Of a DNA stretch of 64,000 nt, positions 32,442-40,740 are shown piece after piece (within the stretch, counting starts at the first letter, position 1; each line of letters begins with the position of its first letter). The notes below the pieces were generated by a model. The model worked only from the letters and a program-made list of their open reading frames with translations. It was not told the origin of the DNA and did no database searches. This DNA is from Sinomonas susongensis (GTDB lineage: Bacteria > Actinomycetota > Actinomycetes > Actinomycetales > Micrococcaceae): the NCBI RefSeq assembly GCF_005877005.1, contig NZ_SSNH01000016.1, forward strand, positions 1 to 64,000. Reading direction: 5' to 3'. Position numbers and translations under genes: made by a program.

Positions 32442-34217
32442 TTGGACGTCGAAGAACTGCGCGAGGTGGCTTTCACCCTCAGGCGAGTGGGCAGCGATCT
32501 CGAAGACGTCGAGGCCAAGAGAGCCGACGGCGGCCTGCCCAAGAGCGTCAGGGAGACCCTTTCGGCGTTCGCCAACACTCACGGCGGCCTTCTGCTGCTC
32601 GGCCTGGACGAGCAGTCCGGCTTCACAGTGGTCGACATTGCCGATCCTGGGAAAATGGCCGCCGACCTGGCTTCCGCCTGCGCCGAGATGGAGCCTCCCC
32701 TCCGGGCGGACATCAAGGTTGCCGAACTCGAAGGCAAGCCGATCATCGTGGCGGAGATCCCGGAAGCCGACCGTCGCTCCAAACCATGCTACATCCGTTC
32801 CGTCGGCATGAACCGCGGCAGCTATATCCGCGTCAACGACGCGGATCAGAAGATGACCAGCTACGAGATCCAGCTCATGCTCGCCAATCAGGGCCAGCCC
32901 CGCGACGACGTAGCCCCAGCAGACGGTTCGAACATCGAGGACCTGAGGCCGGAAGGGGTGAGCGTCTACGTGAACCGTCTGCGCACTCTGCGTCCCAACG
33001 TGTTCGGAAGCCTGGAATCCAAGGAGGTCCTTCGGCTCTCCAACGTTCTGGTGGAAGCGAACGGGAAGCTAGTTCCAAGCCTCGCCGGGCTCCTGGCCCT
33101 CGGGCGGTTCCCGCAGCAGCGGTATCCCCAGCTCATGCTCACCTTCGTCAGCTACCCGACAGTCGAGGGGCCGGAACCCGAAGGCACCCGGTTCCTTGAC
33201 AACGTCTCGATCGAGGGACCCATCCCTGAAATGGTCACGGAGGCCCTCAAGGTAATCCGCCGCAACATGAGCCGCAGGGCGGTCGTTTCCGGCGCCGGGA
33301 GGCGAGACCTCTGGGACTACCCCGAGCCCGCGCTCCGGGAAGCAATAGTCAACGCACTCGTCCACAGGGACCTCTCTCCTGAGAGCCATGGCACTCAGGT
33401 GCAGGTGGAGATGTACCCGGACCGTCTGGAGATCCGCAACCCGGGGGGCCTCTTCGGTCCCGTGCATGTCAACGCTCTCGGGACCGACCCGCTGTCCTCC
33501 TCCCGCAACGCCGCTCTCCTCCGAATGCTCGAAGATGTCCAGATCCCCGGCGAGGACAGGACCGTCTGCGAAAACCGAGGATCTGGGATCCGGACGATGA
33601 TCAGCGCCCTGCGCGCCGCCGGGATGTCCACCCCGATCTTCCGCGACAACGTCTCCTCCTTCTCCGTGACCTTCCCCAACCACAGCCTTTTGAACTCGGA
33701 CCTCGTGGAGTGGATCGCCTCCCTGAACGAGCCCGGTCTGACGGAGTCGCAGATCCTTGCCCTGGCCCACCTGCGAGATGGCGACGCACTGGACAACGGG
33801 CATTATCGGGAGATCGCGGCCGTCGACTCTCGTGTTGCCACCCAGGAACTGCAGGACCTCGTAGCACGCGAGTTGACCGAGCAAGACGGCAAGGGCCGCG
33901 GGGCGACTTACCGTCTGGCGCCCCGGCTCCATGACGCCAACGTCGCGCTCCCCAAAGGTGAGCGCCTACCGCCCGCGGACCGCCGCGACGAGATCCTCGC
34001 CGCATTCCAACCGGATGAGACACTGTCCCGGGCCGCTCTGGTGGAGCGAACAGGACTAGGCGACCAAGTGGTCCGACGCTGGCTGCGCATTCTGAGGGAC
34101 GAGGGCTACGTGGAATTCACTGGAGCAGCCAGCCCCCAGAGCAAGAATGTGCAATACCGCAGGACGATACAGACATACGGGAACCAGCAACAGGCCACTC
34201 TCGATTTCGACGTCTAG
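32442..34217 (+). CDS. AlbA_2 (Schlafen-like) ATP-binding regulator with winged helix
   Basis: 591 residues from TTG 32442, with AGGAG 6 nt before it. Order: AlbA_2 domain (about 10-140; DLEDVEAKRADGGLP, VRETLSAFANTHGGLLLLGL, PCYIRSVGMNRGSYIRV). Then a GHKL-type ATPase segment (about 290-400; LREAIVNALVHRDLS, VEMYPDRLEIRNPGGL, CENRGSGIRTM). Then one or two winged-helix regions at the end (about 420-570; LSRAALVERTGLGDQVVRRW). This architecture was once called RecG-like and is common in mobile regions. It is presumed to be a transcription regulator or defence-related protein. Palindromic repeats before the gene suggest self-control. Confidence 0.8.
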   Translation: MDVEELREVAFTLRRVGSDLEDVEAKRADGGLPKSVRETLSAFANTHGGLLLLGLDEQSGFTVVDIADPGKMAADLASACAEMEPPLRADIKVAELEGKPIIVAEIPEADRRSKPCYIRSVGMNRGSYIRVNDADQKMTSYEIQLMLANQGQPRDDVAPADGSNIEDLRPEGVSVYVNRLRTLRPNVFGSLESKEVLRLSNVLVEANGKLVPSLAGLLALGRFPQQRYPQLMLTFVSYPTVEGPEPEGTRFLDNVSIEGPIPEMVTEALKVIRRNMSRRAVVSGAGRRDLWDYPEPALREAIVNALVHRDLSPESHGTQVQVEMYPDRLEIRNPGGLFGPVHVNALGTDPLSSSRNAALLRMLEDVQIPGEDRTVCENRGSGIRTMISALRAAGMSTPIFRDNVSSFSVTFPNHSLLNSDLVEWIASLNEPGLTESQILALAHLRDGDALDNGHYREIAAVDSRVATQELQDLVARELTEQDGKGRGATYRLAPRLHDANVALPKGERLPPADRRDEILAAFQPDETLSRAALVERTGLGDQVVRRWLRILRDEGYVEFTGAASPQSKNVQYRRTIQTYGNQQQATLDFDV

Positions 34218-34881
34218 TCTAGCCAGAAGGGTCAGCGGCAAGAGCGGAACACGCTGGAATTCCCTAAGCCCCGGGGCTCGAGCGAGAGGAACTACTCCAC
34301 TTGGGGCAGCGCGGCCACACACGGCGTCAACACTACGAACTTCGCGTGGAGCCTCTCGCCTCACACCGGGCTCTGCTCCTTCGCGACCGCCAGGAGCGCA
34401 GTACAACGGCGCAACCAGGCTCTCATCGCCCTCGCCCCGCTAGCTGGTCCTTCGCGAAGCCCCATTCCGGTGGCGCCGCAACGAACACGGCGTGAAGTGC
34501 CCCTGTCGTGTTCGCTCAGGTCCCGCAGCGTCAGAGACCGCACAGCACCAGAGTAGACACGGGTCGCGATGGGAGCGAGAAAGGACTTTCCGGGTGTTCA
34601 GGCGAGAAGTTCGCGGATAACTGGTCCCGATCGGCGATGAACGCCCGCGTCTGCCCAACCACTCAACCGACCGTCGCCCTAGAAGGCCCGCAAAATCTAG
34701 GCGGCCCCCACCCCTCGGCGGGATGCACCCGACTTCGAACTCGCACCCTCTTCCCAGAGGAGACAGTCTCGCCGACTATGACGAATTGAATTGATTCATT
34801 CCGAGGAGACGGCTGTTTCTTATGAAACAAGAGGAGACACCCCACCTTCGCTCCAGAAGCAGTAATCCCGACCCGGGCGCG
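34218..34881. other. Gene-poor stretch right of the AlbA_2 gene
   Basis: About 660 bp with no convincing gene. A small hairpin GTTTC-TTAT-GAAAC lies at 34815-34828. A TTCGAA-containing segment near 34727-34760 resembles part of a tRNA T-loop, but its stem does not pair, so it is not called. It could be a remnant of an integration site. Confidence 0.4.
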
Positions 34882-34913
34882 GACGACGGCGGAAGGCAGC
34901 TTCCGCCGTCGTC
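34882..34913 (-). terminator. Strong hairpin downstream of the YciI-like gene
   Basis: Perfect 14-bp stem GACGACGGCGGAAG / CTTCCGCCGTCGTC with loop GCAG, 26 bp past the stop of the leftward YciI-like gene. Confidence 0.75.
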
Positions 34914-34938
34914 GACTGCTTCTGCCCCGGGCGCGCGA

Positions 34939-35241
34939 TCACAGCTCGAGGCATTCGTTGATCTGGATCGTCCCGCCGAGGGCGATGTAGGGGTGGTCGG
35001 AGAGCAGGCTCCGAGCCTCGGCCAGGGAGGGTGCGTCGATGATCGTGTAGCCGTCGATCTCCACGGCGTCCACGGGCTGGCTCGAGGCTATCTGGCCGCC
35101 GAGGAGAACCGGGGCCCCGAAATCGACGAGGGCTTCGCCGAGCGATCTCTCAGCCCACTTCCGGAGCGTATTCCGAGTTGCGGTGATGACGTCGGTCTGC
35201 GGGTAGGGCATGCCATGGTAGGTGATGAGGAAGCGCGACAT
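34939..35241 (-). CDS. YciI-like small protein
   Basis: 100 residues. MSRFLITYHGMPYPQTDVIT at the start, a helix TLRKWAERSLGEALVDFGAP, then VEIDGYTIIDAPSLAEARSLLSDHPYI (in part: GYTIIDAPSLAEARSLLSDH) fit the YCII/DGPF ferredoxin-like fold. The His-Asp pair of enzymatic YciI is only partly present. Such proteins often accompany ECF or other sigma factors; here a SigB-type sigma gene starts the same leftward run. AGGA precedes the start. Confidence 0.75.
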   Translation of the reverse strand: MSRFLITYHGMPYPQTDVITATRNTLRKWAERSLGEALVDFGAPVLLGGQIASSQPVDAVEIDGYTIIDAPSLAEARSLLSDHPYIALGGTIQINECLEL

Positions 35242-35305
35242 TGCTGTCCTTCCGGCCGCTGGTGTGGCTAACCGTACGCCTCCCCAGCAGCCGTGCGAAG
35301 GCCCC

Positions 35306-36046
35306 TCAGGCAGCCACCTTCCGGCGCATGCGGTCGAGGAGGCGCTTGAGGAGCCGTGAGACCTGCATCTGGCTTACGCCAAGGATCTCGGCGATTTCGC
35401 TCTGGCTCATCTCCTCGACGAAGCGCAGGTGGAGCAGGCGGCGCTCTTCTTCGGTGACGCCCTCGAGGGCGGCGGCGAGGAGCTGGTGGGACTCGACTTC
35501 CTCGAAGCCGGGTTCGACGACGGAGAGTGCCCGCGCGGCCGGATCGGGCCGCGAATCCTCGGCGCTCGGCGGTTCGATCGAAACGCCGACCATGGCGGCG
35601 TCGGCGAGCTGGGCTTCGGCGATCTTCTCCTCCGGGACGCCGGCCACCTCAGCGAGCTCGGCAGCGCTCGGTTCGCGTCCCAGCTCCTGGATGAGCTGCC
35701 GCCTCGCTGCATTGACGTCGAGACGAAGCTCCTGGACCGAGCGCGGGGGCCGGACGGCCCACGAGTGGTCACGGATGTAGCGCTTGATGGTTCCCGTAAT
35801 CGTGGGCACCGCGTAGGGGACGAAGCCCTGCCCAGCGCCCTCACGGTAGCGGCGGATGGCCACCATGAGGCCCAGCCGCGCGACCTGGCGCAGGTCCTCC
35901 GGATCGTGTCCGGGGTACCGGTGCCGGTTCGCCAGCGCGTCCGCCACGCCTAGGTACTTGAGGGCCAAGTCTTCCTCGCCGCGCTCGTCCGCTGTGGACT
36001 GCAGCTCGACGGGTTCGTCTGCTGCTAGATCATAGAGATCAGTCAT
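35306..36046 (-). CDS. SigB/SigF-type RNA polymerase sigma factor
   Basis: 246 residues from ATG 36046 (AAGGGCA upstream). Region 2 RYPGHDPEDLRQVARLGLMVAIRRYREG (in part: DPEDLRQVARLGLMVAIRRY) with FVPYAVPTITGTIKRYIRD. Region 3 PPRSVQELRLDVNAARRQL with LGREPSAAELAEVAGV. Region 4 QSEIAEILGVSQMQVSRLLK near the C-terminus. It belongs to the SigB/SigF/SigG branch used for general stress or developmental control in actinobacteria. No anti-sigma partner is adjacent. Its promoter region, shared with a divergent tetR gene, has three operator-like palindromes, so it is probably repressed by that TetR protein. Confidence 0.88.
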   Translation of the reverse strand: MTDLYDLAADEPVELQSTADERGEEDLALKYLGVADALANRHRYPGHDPEDLRQVARLGLMVAIRRYREGAGQGFVPYAVPTITGTIKRYIRDHSWAVRPPRSVQELRLDVNAARRQLIQELGREPSAAELAEVAGVPEEKIAEAQLADAAMVGVSIEPPSAEDSRPDPAARALSVVEPGFEEVESHQLLAAALEGVTEEERRLLHLRFVEEMSQSEIAEILGVSQMQVSRLLKRLLDRMRRKVAA

Positions 36047-36078
36047 CGCCGTGCCCTTCTCGTGCCTATCCGTCCATG

Positions 36079-36192
36079 AGACAGACAAGTCTGTCTTGTT
36101 CTCGATTATTACAAGTGAACAGACCGGTCTGTCCACATCGGAGGATTACAAATTGGTAACGGAGGATCTGAGAAAGACAGAAAGGGCTGTCT
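36079..36192. promoter_or_regulatory. Three TetR-type operators between the sigma and tetR genes
   Basis: O1: 36079-36096, AGACAGAC-AA-GTCTGTCT, perfect 8-bp arms. O2: 36119-36132, ACAGACCGGTCTGT, perfect. O3: 36175-36192, AGACAG-N6-CTGTCT, in the same register with two mismatches. O3 is close to the tetR start at 36214; O1 is close to the sigma start at 36046. A fourth copy lies at 40341-40354. Confidence 0.75.
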
Positions 36193-36213
36193 GCACGCGT
36201 TAAGATCAACTTC

Positions 36214-36942
36214 GTGGAAGCCCGAGTTGAGACTCGCGCGACCGTGAGTCTCCGGCCCGGTGCGCGCGACAAGATTCTGGATACGTCGTATGAGCTGTTC
36301 GCTCATCGCGGCATCCGAGACGTTGGAGTGGACGAGATCATCTCGCGGTCAGGTGTGGCCAAGGCCACTTTCTACCGCCATTTCCCGTCCAAGGACGCCC
36401 TTGTCCTCGCCTATCTGGACCGCTGGTTCACCGCGCGGAGTGCCGCGATCGAAGCAGCGACCAAGGGGATTGAGAGCACCGACGAGGCCGTGCTGGCCGT
36501 CTTCGGAGTCCTCAACGACTGGTTCAGGCACGGGACGGCGGAGGCCAGTGCCTTCCTGCACGTCATGATTGAGATGGGTCCGGACCACCCGCTGGGCCAG
36601 GCGAGCATCGAGTACCTCACGCGCACGCGGGAGCAGCTCGCGGACCTCGCGGCAGCCGCCGGCCTCTCGGACCCCGAGGGGTTCGCCTGGTCGTGCCACA
36701 TCCTCATCAAGGGTGCGATGGTGGCCGACTCCGAAGGCGACACGCAGGCCGCCGCACGTGCCCTCACGATGGCACGGCTCCTCATCGAGGAGCACCACGA
36801 GAAGAAGCCCTCTCCGGCCCCACGCCATTTCACGGCGTGGAAGGATCCGGACGAGATCAACGAGAACCTCGCATCGACCCACCCGAGGAAGCAGCAGCGG
36901 ACGGTTACTCCGCAGCGAGTTCGCCGAGCCGGGACACGGTAG
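36214..36942 (+). CDS. TetR-family repressor, divergent from the sigma gene
   Basis: 242 residues from GTG 36214. Helix-turn-helix: ARDKILDTSYELFAHRGIRD, VDEIISRSGVAKATFYRHFPSKDAL (in part: GVAKATFYRHFPSKDAL), at about residues 17-65. The ligand domain follows, and a basic tail of about 40 residues ends the protein (HPRKQQRTVTPQRVRRAGTR). The next gene on the other strand overlaps its last 38 bp. The palindromes in its own promoter region are its likely targets. The inducer is unknown. Confidence 0.87.
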   Translation: MEARVETRATVSLRPGARDKILDTSYELFAHRGIRDVGVDEIISRSGVAKATFYRHFPSKDALVLAYLDRWFTARSAAIEAATKGIESTDEAVLAVFGVLNDWFRHGTAEASAFLHVMIEMGPDHPLGQASIEYLTRTREQLADLAAAAGLSDPEGFAWSCHILIKGAMVADSEGDTQAAARALTMARLLIEEHHEKKPSPAPRHFTAWKDPDEINENLASTHPRKQQRTVTPQRVRRAGTR

Positions 36943-37501
36943 CCCGTAGGTCTGCCGCGCTCGCCCTGGCCTTTCCGGGCCTGTTGGTGTAGCCGCTGTC
37001 CGCGTGCAGGAACAGCGCTGCGAAAACGAGCGCTACGGCGAGGTGGGCCCGGACGGGCTCTGAGGTCCGCTTCTCTGCAAGTTGGATGACCTGCTTGCGT
37101 AGACCTGACGTCCACTGATGGAGGGCGGCAAGCAGGTCCGGCTCGAGCCGGATGAGCTCCCGCACGCGGGGGAGATTGTCATGTCCGCTCGAGACGCTTG
37201 CGATGAGCTCGCACAGGTCGTCCAGCAAGGGCCCCCGGCCCTCGAGGAAACGGCGTTCGTCATCCTCGGCAATGGCGGTCGCGGGCAGGCCGAGCGCGGC
37301 GGCGGCCTTCGAGGGGAAGTAGTTGAAGAACGTCCGCTCGGAGATCGTGGCACTCGCGCAGATGTCGGCGATCGTGACGTGCGCGAGTCCGCGTTGCGTC
37401 ACGAGATCGAAGGCTGCGTCATGGATGGCGTGCCACGTCCTCTGCTTCTTGCGCTCGCGGAGCGAGCACTGCTTGTCGTCGAGGGACGGGTTCGTTGTCA
37501 C
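36905..37501 (-). CDS. TetR-family regulator of the efflux pump
   Basis: 198 residues. HTH: RKKQRTWHAIHDAAFDLVTQ and ITISERTFFNYFPSKAAAALG-type sequence (ATISERTFFNYFPSKAAAA) near residues 17-70, with the rest helical. It lies downstream of the DHA2 pump gene on the same strand, separated by a hairpin. A 9-bp-arm palindrome before the pump gene is its probable operator. It overlaps the divergent-side tetR 3' end by 38 bp. Confidence 0.86.
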   Translation of the reverse strand: MTTNPSLDDKQCSLRERKKQRTWHAIHDAAFDLVTQRGLAHVTIADICASATISERTFFNYFPSKAAAALGLPATAIAEDDERRFLEGRGPLLDDLCELIASVSSGHDNLPRVRELIRLEPDLLAALHQWTSGLRKQVIQLAEKRTSEPVRAHLAVALVFAALFLHADSGYTNRPGKARASAADLRATVSRLGELAAE

Positions 37502-37527
37502 GGGAATTCCTGAGAAGTGCGACGGGT

Positions 37528-37560
37528 GCCGGGGCCCCGCGCTGAGCGCGGGACCCCGGC
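37528..37560 (-). terminator. Hairpin between the efflux pump and its tetR
   Basis: A 15-bp stem, GCCGGGGCCCCGCGC (37528-37542) with GCGCGGGACCCCGGC (37546-37560), one mismatch and a 3-nt loop. It begins 7 bp past the pump stop, so it can end or attenuate transcription into tetR. Confidence 0.75.
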
Positions 37561-37566
37561 GAGAGA

Positions 37567-39699
37567 CTACGGACGGTGGACGCGGATGGTTCCGGTTGCT
37601 GGCGCAGCCTGCGCGCCCGTCTCGGCCGCGGCAGCGCCGACGTACACCTCGAGATCCTCGGCCGACTGCTGCTTGTCGGCCTGCTCCTGAAGGGCAGAGC
37701 GCTGGCGCAGCGGCGGGACCTTGAAGAACCAGCTGAGGACGAACGCGAGCAGGATCACTCCGAGTCCGACCCAGTAGATGCTCACAGCCGATGAGTTGAA
37801 GCCCACCATGAACGGCCGCGTCAGGCGAGCGTCAGCCCCCTTGAGGAAGGACGTGTCCGACGTGGTCGACGAGTTGGAGGACTGCGACTGCTTCGCGTTC
37901 TGGAGCTGGCTGATCATCGTCGGCACCACCTTGTCGACGACCGCGGTGCGCTGGGCCTGGTTCGAGAAGTCCACCGCCAGGTGGCCGTCGACGACGGAGA
38001 CGCCCGCCTTCTGAGCTGCCATAGTCAGCGCCTGCTGCTCCGCGGCCGGCTTGGCCGCGGCGACCTGCTGGTCGATGATCGACGGCGCTGCGGCGGCAGG
38101 AACGACGCCGGCGGACACCTGCTGCTGCACAGCCGCGGTCACCTTCTGGGTGACGGCCTGGTCAGCCGCCTGCTTGGCCGCGGCGGTGCCCTGGTCGAGC
38201 CCGGACTGCATCTGGGTCTTGATGGGCGTCACGATCGGGTTCCAGAGCTGCTGCATCACTCCGGCGTTCGAGGGGTCGCTCGCGACGGACGGCGTGAGGG
38301 CCGCATCGAGGGCATTCGTCAGATCAGCCTTGTTCGACATCGCGGTCGTGATGTTGTTGGGCATGAGGGCGAACAGGACCGAGAGCAGGACGGCCGTTCC
38401 GAGGGTGCCGCCGATCTGGCGGAAGAACGTTGCCGAGCTCGTGGCGACGCCCATGTCCTGCGGCGGCACCGAGTTCTGGGACGCGAGCGTGAGCGACTGC
38501 ATGAGCTGGCCGAGGCCGAGGCCGATGAGGAACATCGCGATCATGAGGAACCACAGCGGCTTGTCGATCGACATGAACGTCAGCACGAGGTAGCCGCCCG
38601 CGGTGACGAGCGTGCCCGTGATCGGGAAGATGCGGTACCTTCCCGTCCGCGAGACGATCTGGCCGGAGATGATCGACGCGATCATGAGGCCGCCGACCAT
38701 GGGAAGCGTGGCGAAGCCGGATTCCGTAGGAGTCAGGCCGGTCACGAGCTGAAGGTACAGCGGCAGCGTCAGCATGGCGCCGAACATCGCGAAGCCGACG
38801 AGGAAGCCGAGGACGGTCGCCATCGAGAACGTGCCCGAGTGGAACAGGCGGAGCGGAATGATGGCATTGGTCCCCATGGCCCGCTCGACGAAGATGAACG
38901 AGACGAGGCCGACGAAACCGATGACGTAGCACGTGATCGAGGCGGCGGAGGTCCAGCCCCAGCCGCGGCCCTGCTCCGCGACGAGGAGCAGCGGGACGAG
39001 CGTCGCGATGACGGCGGTGGCGCCCCACCAGTCGATGCGTGCCGTGGACCGGTCGTGGAACTTCGGCAGATGCAGGAATGCGAGCACCATGCCGAGCGCG
39101 ATGAGGCCGATCGGCACGTTCACTAGGAAGACCCAGCGCCAGCCGGAGATGAAGAGGATCTGGCTCGCGCCGGAGAAGAGGCCGCCGATGAGCGGGCCGA
39201 CCACGGAGGAAACGGCGAAGACGGCCAGGAAGTAGCCCTGGTACTTGGCGCGTTCGCGCGGGGCGAGGATGTCGCCCATGATTGCGAGCGGAAGCGACAT
39301 GAGGGCGCCCGCGCCGATGCCCTGGAACGCGCGGAAGGCCGCGAGCATGATCATCGAGGTCGAGAAGGACGACATCATCGAGCCGAGGATGAAGACGGCG
39401 AGGCCGAAGATGTAGAGCGGGCGCCGCCCGAACAGGTCGGAGAGCTTGCCGTAGATCGGCGTGGCGATGGTCGACGTGATGAGGTAGGCCGTCGTCACCC
39501 ACGCCTGCTGGTCGAGGCCGTGCAGATCGTCTCCGATGGTGCGGATCGCGGTGCCGACAATCGTCTGGTCCAGCGAGGAGAGGAACATCCCGGCCATCAG
39601 GCCGTAGATGACGAGGAGGATCTGACGGTGCGTCATCACCGGGTTGGGGTGAGCGGCGCTACCGGTGCTTGAGCCGGGGCTGGCTGCTGCATTGGACAT
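37567..39699 (-). CDS. DHA2-family drug:H+ antiporter (EmrB/QacA type)
   Basis: 710 residues from ATG 39699 (TTG 39708 also possible). Fourteen membrane helices. Motif A in GKLSDLFGRRPLYIFGLAVF, LDQTIVGTAIRTIGDDL in helix 1, motif C-like GIGAGALMSLPLAIMGDI. It exports toxic compounds using the proton gradient. Unusual: about 150 residues between helices 13 and 14 (SNKADLTNALDAALTPSVA to STTSDTSFLKGADARL) form a large, Gln/Ala-rich extracytoplasmic helical loop. The cytoplasmic tail is Ala-rich. The palindrome upstream and the tetR gene downstream suggest induced expression. Confidence 0.9.
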   Translation of the reverse strand: MSNAAASPGSSTGSAAHPNPVMTHRQILLVIYGLMAGMFLSSLDQTIVGTAIRTIGDDLHGLDQQAWVTTAYLITSTIATPIYGKLSDLFGRRPLYIFGLAVFILGSMMSSFSTSMIMLAAFRAFQGIGAGALMSLPLAIMGDILAPRERAKYQGYFLAVFAVSSVVGPLIGGLFSGASQILFISGWRWVFLVNVPIGLIALGMVLAFLHLPKFHDRSTARIDWWGATAVIATLVPLLLVAEQGRGWGWTSAASITCYVIGFVGLVSFIFVERAMGTNAIIPLRLFHSGTFSMATVLGFLVGFAMFGAMLTLPLYLQLVTGLTPTESGFATLPMVGGLMIASIISGQIVSRTGRYRIFPITGTLVTAGGYLVLTFMSIDKPLWFLMIAMFLIGLGLGQLMQSLTLASQNSVPPQDMGVATSSATFFRQIGGTLGTAVLLSVLFALMPNNITTAMSNKADLTNALDAALTPSVASDPSNAGVMQQLWNPIVTPIKTQMQSGLDQGTAAAKQAADQAVTQKVTAAVQQQVSAGVVPAAAAPSIIDQQVAAAKPAAEQQALTMAAQKAGVSVVDGHLAVDFSNQAQRTAVVDKVVPTMISQLQNAKQSQSSNSSTTSDTSFLKGADARLTRPFMVGFNSSAVSIYWVGLGVILLAFVLSWFFKVPPLRQRSALQEQADKQQSAEDLEVYVGAAAAETGAQAAPATGTIRVHRP

Positions 39700-39755
39700 G
39701 GAGGGCAATCCGAATCTCTCAAAGGGGACTAAGCGAGGCGTCGCGAATGCGCCTC

Positions 39756-39778
39756 AAACTTGCAGACCCTGCAAGTTT
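39756..39778. promoter_or_regulatory. TetR-type operator of the efflux pump
   Basis: AAACTTGCA-GACCC-TGCAAGTTT: perfect 9-bp arms with a 5-bp spacer, 57-79 bp upstream of the pump start. Size and place suit a TetR dimer, most simply the one encoded at 36905-37501. Confidence 0.7.
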
Positions 39779-39983
39779 ACACACTCTGCAACGAAGACTC
39801 CACTCGGGCCTTGGACCTGCACCCACTACCCGCGCTCGCCGCTCCCACGCATCTCTCTCCCCGGGCCGCCTTCTCGCGGCTCGCCGTCGCATGGCGACTG
39901 CTTCTGCCGGCGATCCAGGGGGGCTGCTTGATTCGCTTGGAGAACGGTGGGTAAACATTCGGGGAAGAAGGAGGTACTCGGAC

Positions 39984-40232
39984 GTGCCAGAGTTTCACTT
40001 GACAGTTCTGCGCTCTGCAGGCTCCGCGCCTGGGAAGTCACCGGCTCCGGAAATCAGCTTCATGGCGAGGGATCTCTCCTCGGCCAGAACGCTCGCGGAG
40101 TGCATTATCAGGCAAGACCGCTTCAAGGGGCCGCATGGCGACGAGGCAATGCTCGTGGGGCCAGCCACGGCGCCGCCCTCGCGCTGGACGCGAAGTTCGG
40201 GTTGGGCCGACGCCCTCGAACCGGCCAACTGA
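39984..40232 (+). CDS. Small hypothetical protein
   Basis: 82 residues from GTG 39984 with AGAAGGAGGT upstream (11 nt spacing). VPEFHLTVLRSAGSAPGKSP is followed by PEISFMARDLSSARTLAECIIRQ, a strand-helix pattern resembling small actinobacterial response proteins. I recognise no family. The C-terminal 25 residues are less convincing. It lies 176 bp before the sigma-like mini-gene. Confidence 0.5.
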   Translation: MPEFHLTVLRSAGSAPGKSPAPEISFMARDLSSARTLAECIIRQDRFKGPHGDEAMLVGPATAPPSRWTRSSGWADALEPAN

Positions 40233-40340
40233 CAGGCAGGGGATTCGCCGGTCCCCCATTCGTGAACCGGCAGAACGGACCCAGCGGGCGCGGCTCGCCG
40301 GGTCCGTTCCGCTTTCCTCCGAGGTGGACGCAGGATCTGG

Positions 40341-40354
40341 ACAGAACGGTCTGT
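40341..40354. promoter_or_regulatory. Fourth ACAGAC-type TetR operator
   Basis: ACAGAA-CG-GTCTGT: one mismatch to the perfect palindrome O2 at 36119-36132, with the same 14-bp register. It is 55 bp before the ATG of the sigma-region-3-like mini-gene. Confidence 0.65.
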
Positions 40355-40408
40355 CTACCCCTAGCGTTGCGAGTGCGAGGCTCCAGCCCCCGCCGAGAGG
40401 AGCCAGCC

Positions 40409-40720
40409 ATGGACGAGAGCGGATACTGCCCCGAGGCCCTCGGAGGCGACCCGCCGGTCGGCGCGTCGCCCGAGACGGTCGTCTACGCGGCCGCAGCCGG
40501 GCGGTTCGCCGTCGAACGCTATCGCGACCGCGCGTGGGCAACCTGCCCGCCGCGGAGCTTGGACGAGATCCGGATGCAGGCGCTCGGCCTCCGCGAGGCT
40601 CTCGTGCAGATGCTGGGCCGCGAGCCATCGATCGAAGAAGTCGCCGAGGCCCTCCGGCTGGAGGGGGAGGCGGCCCAGGTGGAAGCGGCCAGCCAGGTCC
40701 CTTCGGCGTCCACGGTCTGA
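40409..40720 (+). CDS. Mini-protein resembling sigma factor region 3
   Basis: 103 residues from ATG 40409, with GAGAGGAG 6 nt upstream. The part PPRSLDEIRMQALGLREALVQM, followed by LGREPSIEEVAEALRLEGEA, closely parallels region 3 of the sigma factor at 35306-36046 (PPRSVQELRLDVNAARRQL then LGREPSAAELAEVAGVPEE). Regions 2 and 4 are absent. It could be a remnant of a sigma gene. An own ribosome site and an operator shared with the sigma gene argue instead for a kept regulator, for example one that competes for core polymerase or an anti-sigma factor. Confidence 0.65.
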   Translation: MDESGYCPEALGGDPPVGASPETVVYAAAAGRFAVERYRDRAWATCPPRSLDEIRMQALGLREALVQMLGREPSIEEVAEALRLEGEAAQVEAASQVPSASTV

Positions 40721-40740
40721 CCTTCCGAGGCGACTGACGC

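Noticed and set aside
34720-34770. tRNA-like TTCGAA segment on the minus strand
   Set aside because: The T-loop look-alike has no matching 5-bp T-stem, and no acceptor or D arm can be drawn, so it is not a tRNA gene.
39690-39706. CCATGTCCAATG at the efflux pump start resembling the same palindrome
   Set aside because: It is half a site made by the start codon and codons 2-4 of the pump gene; no second arm exists.
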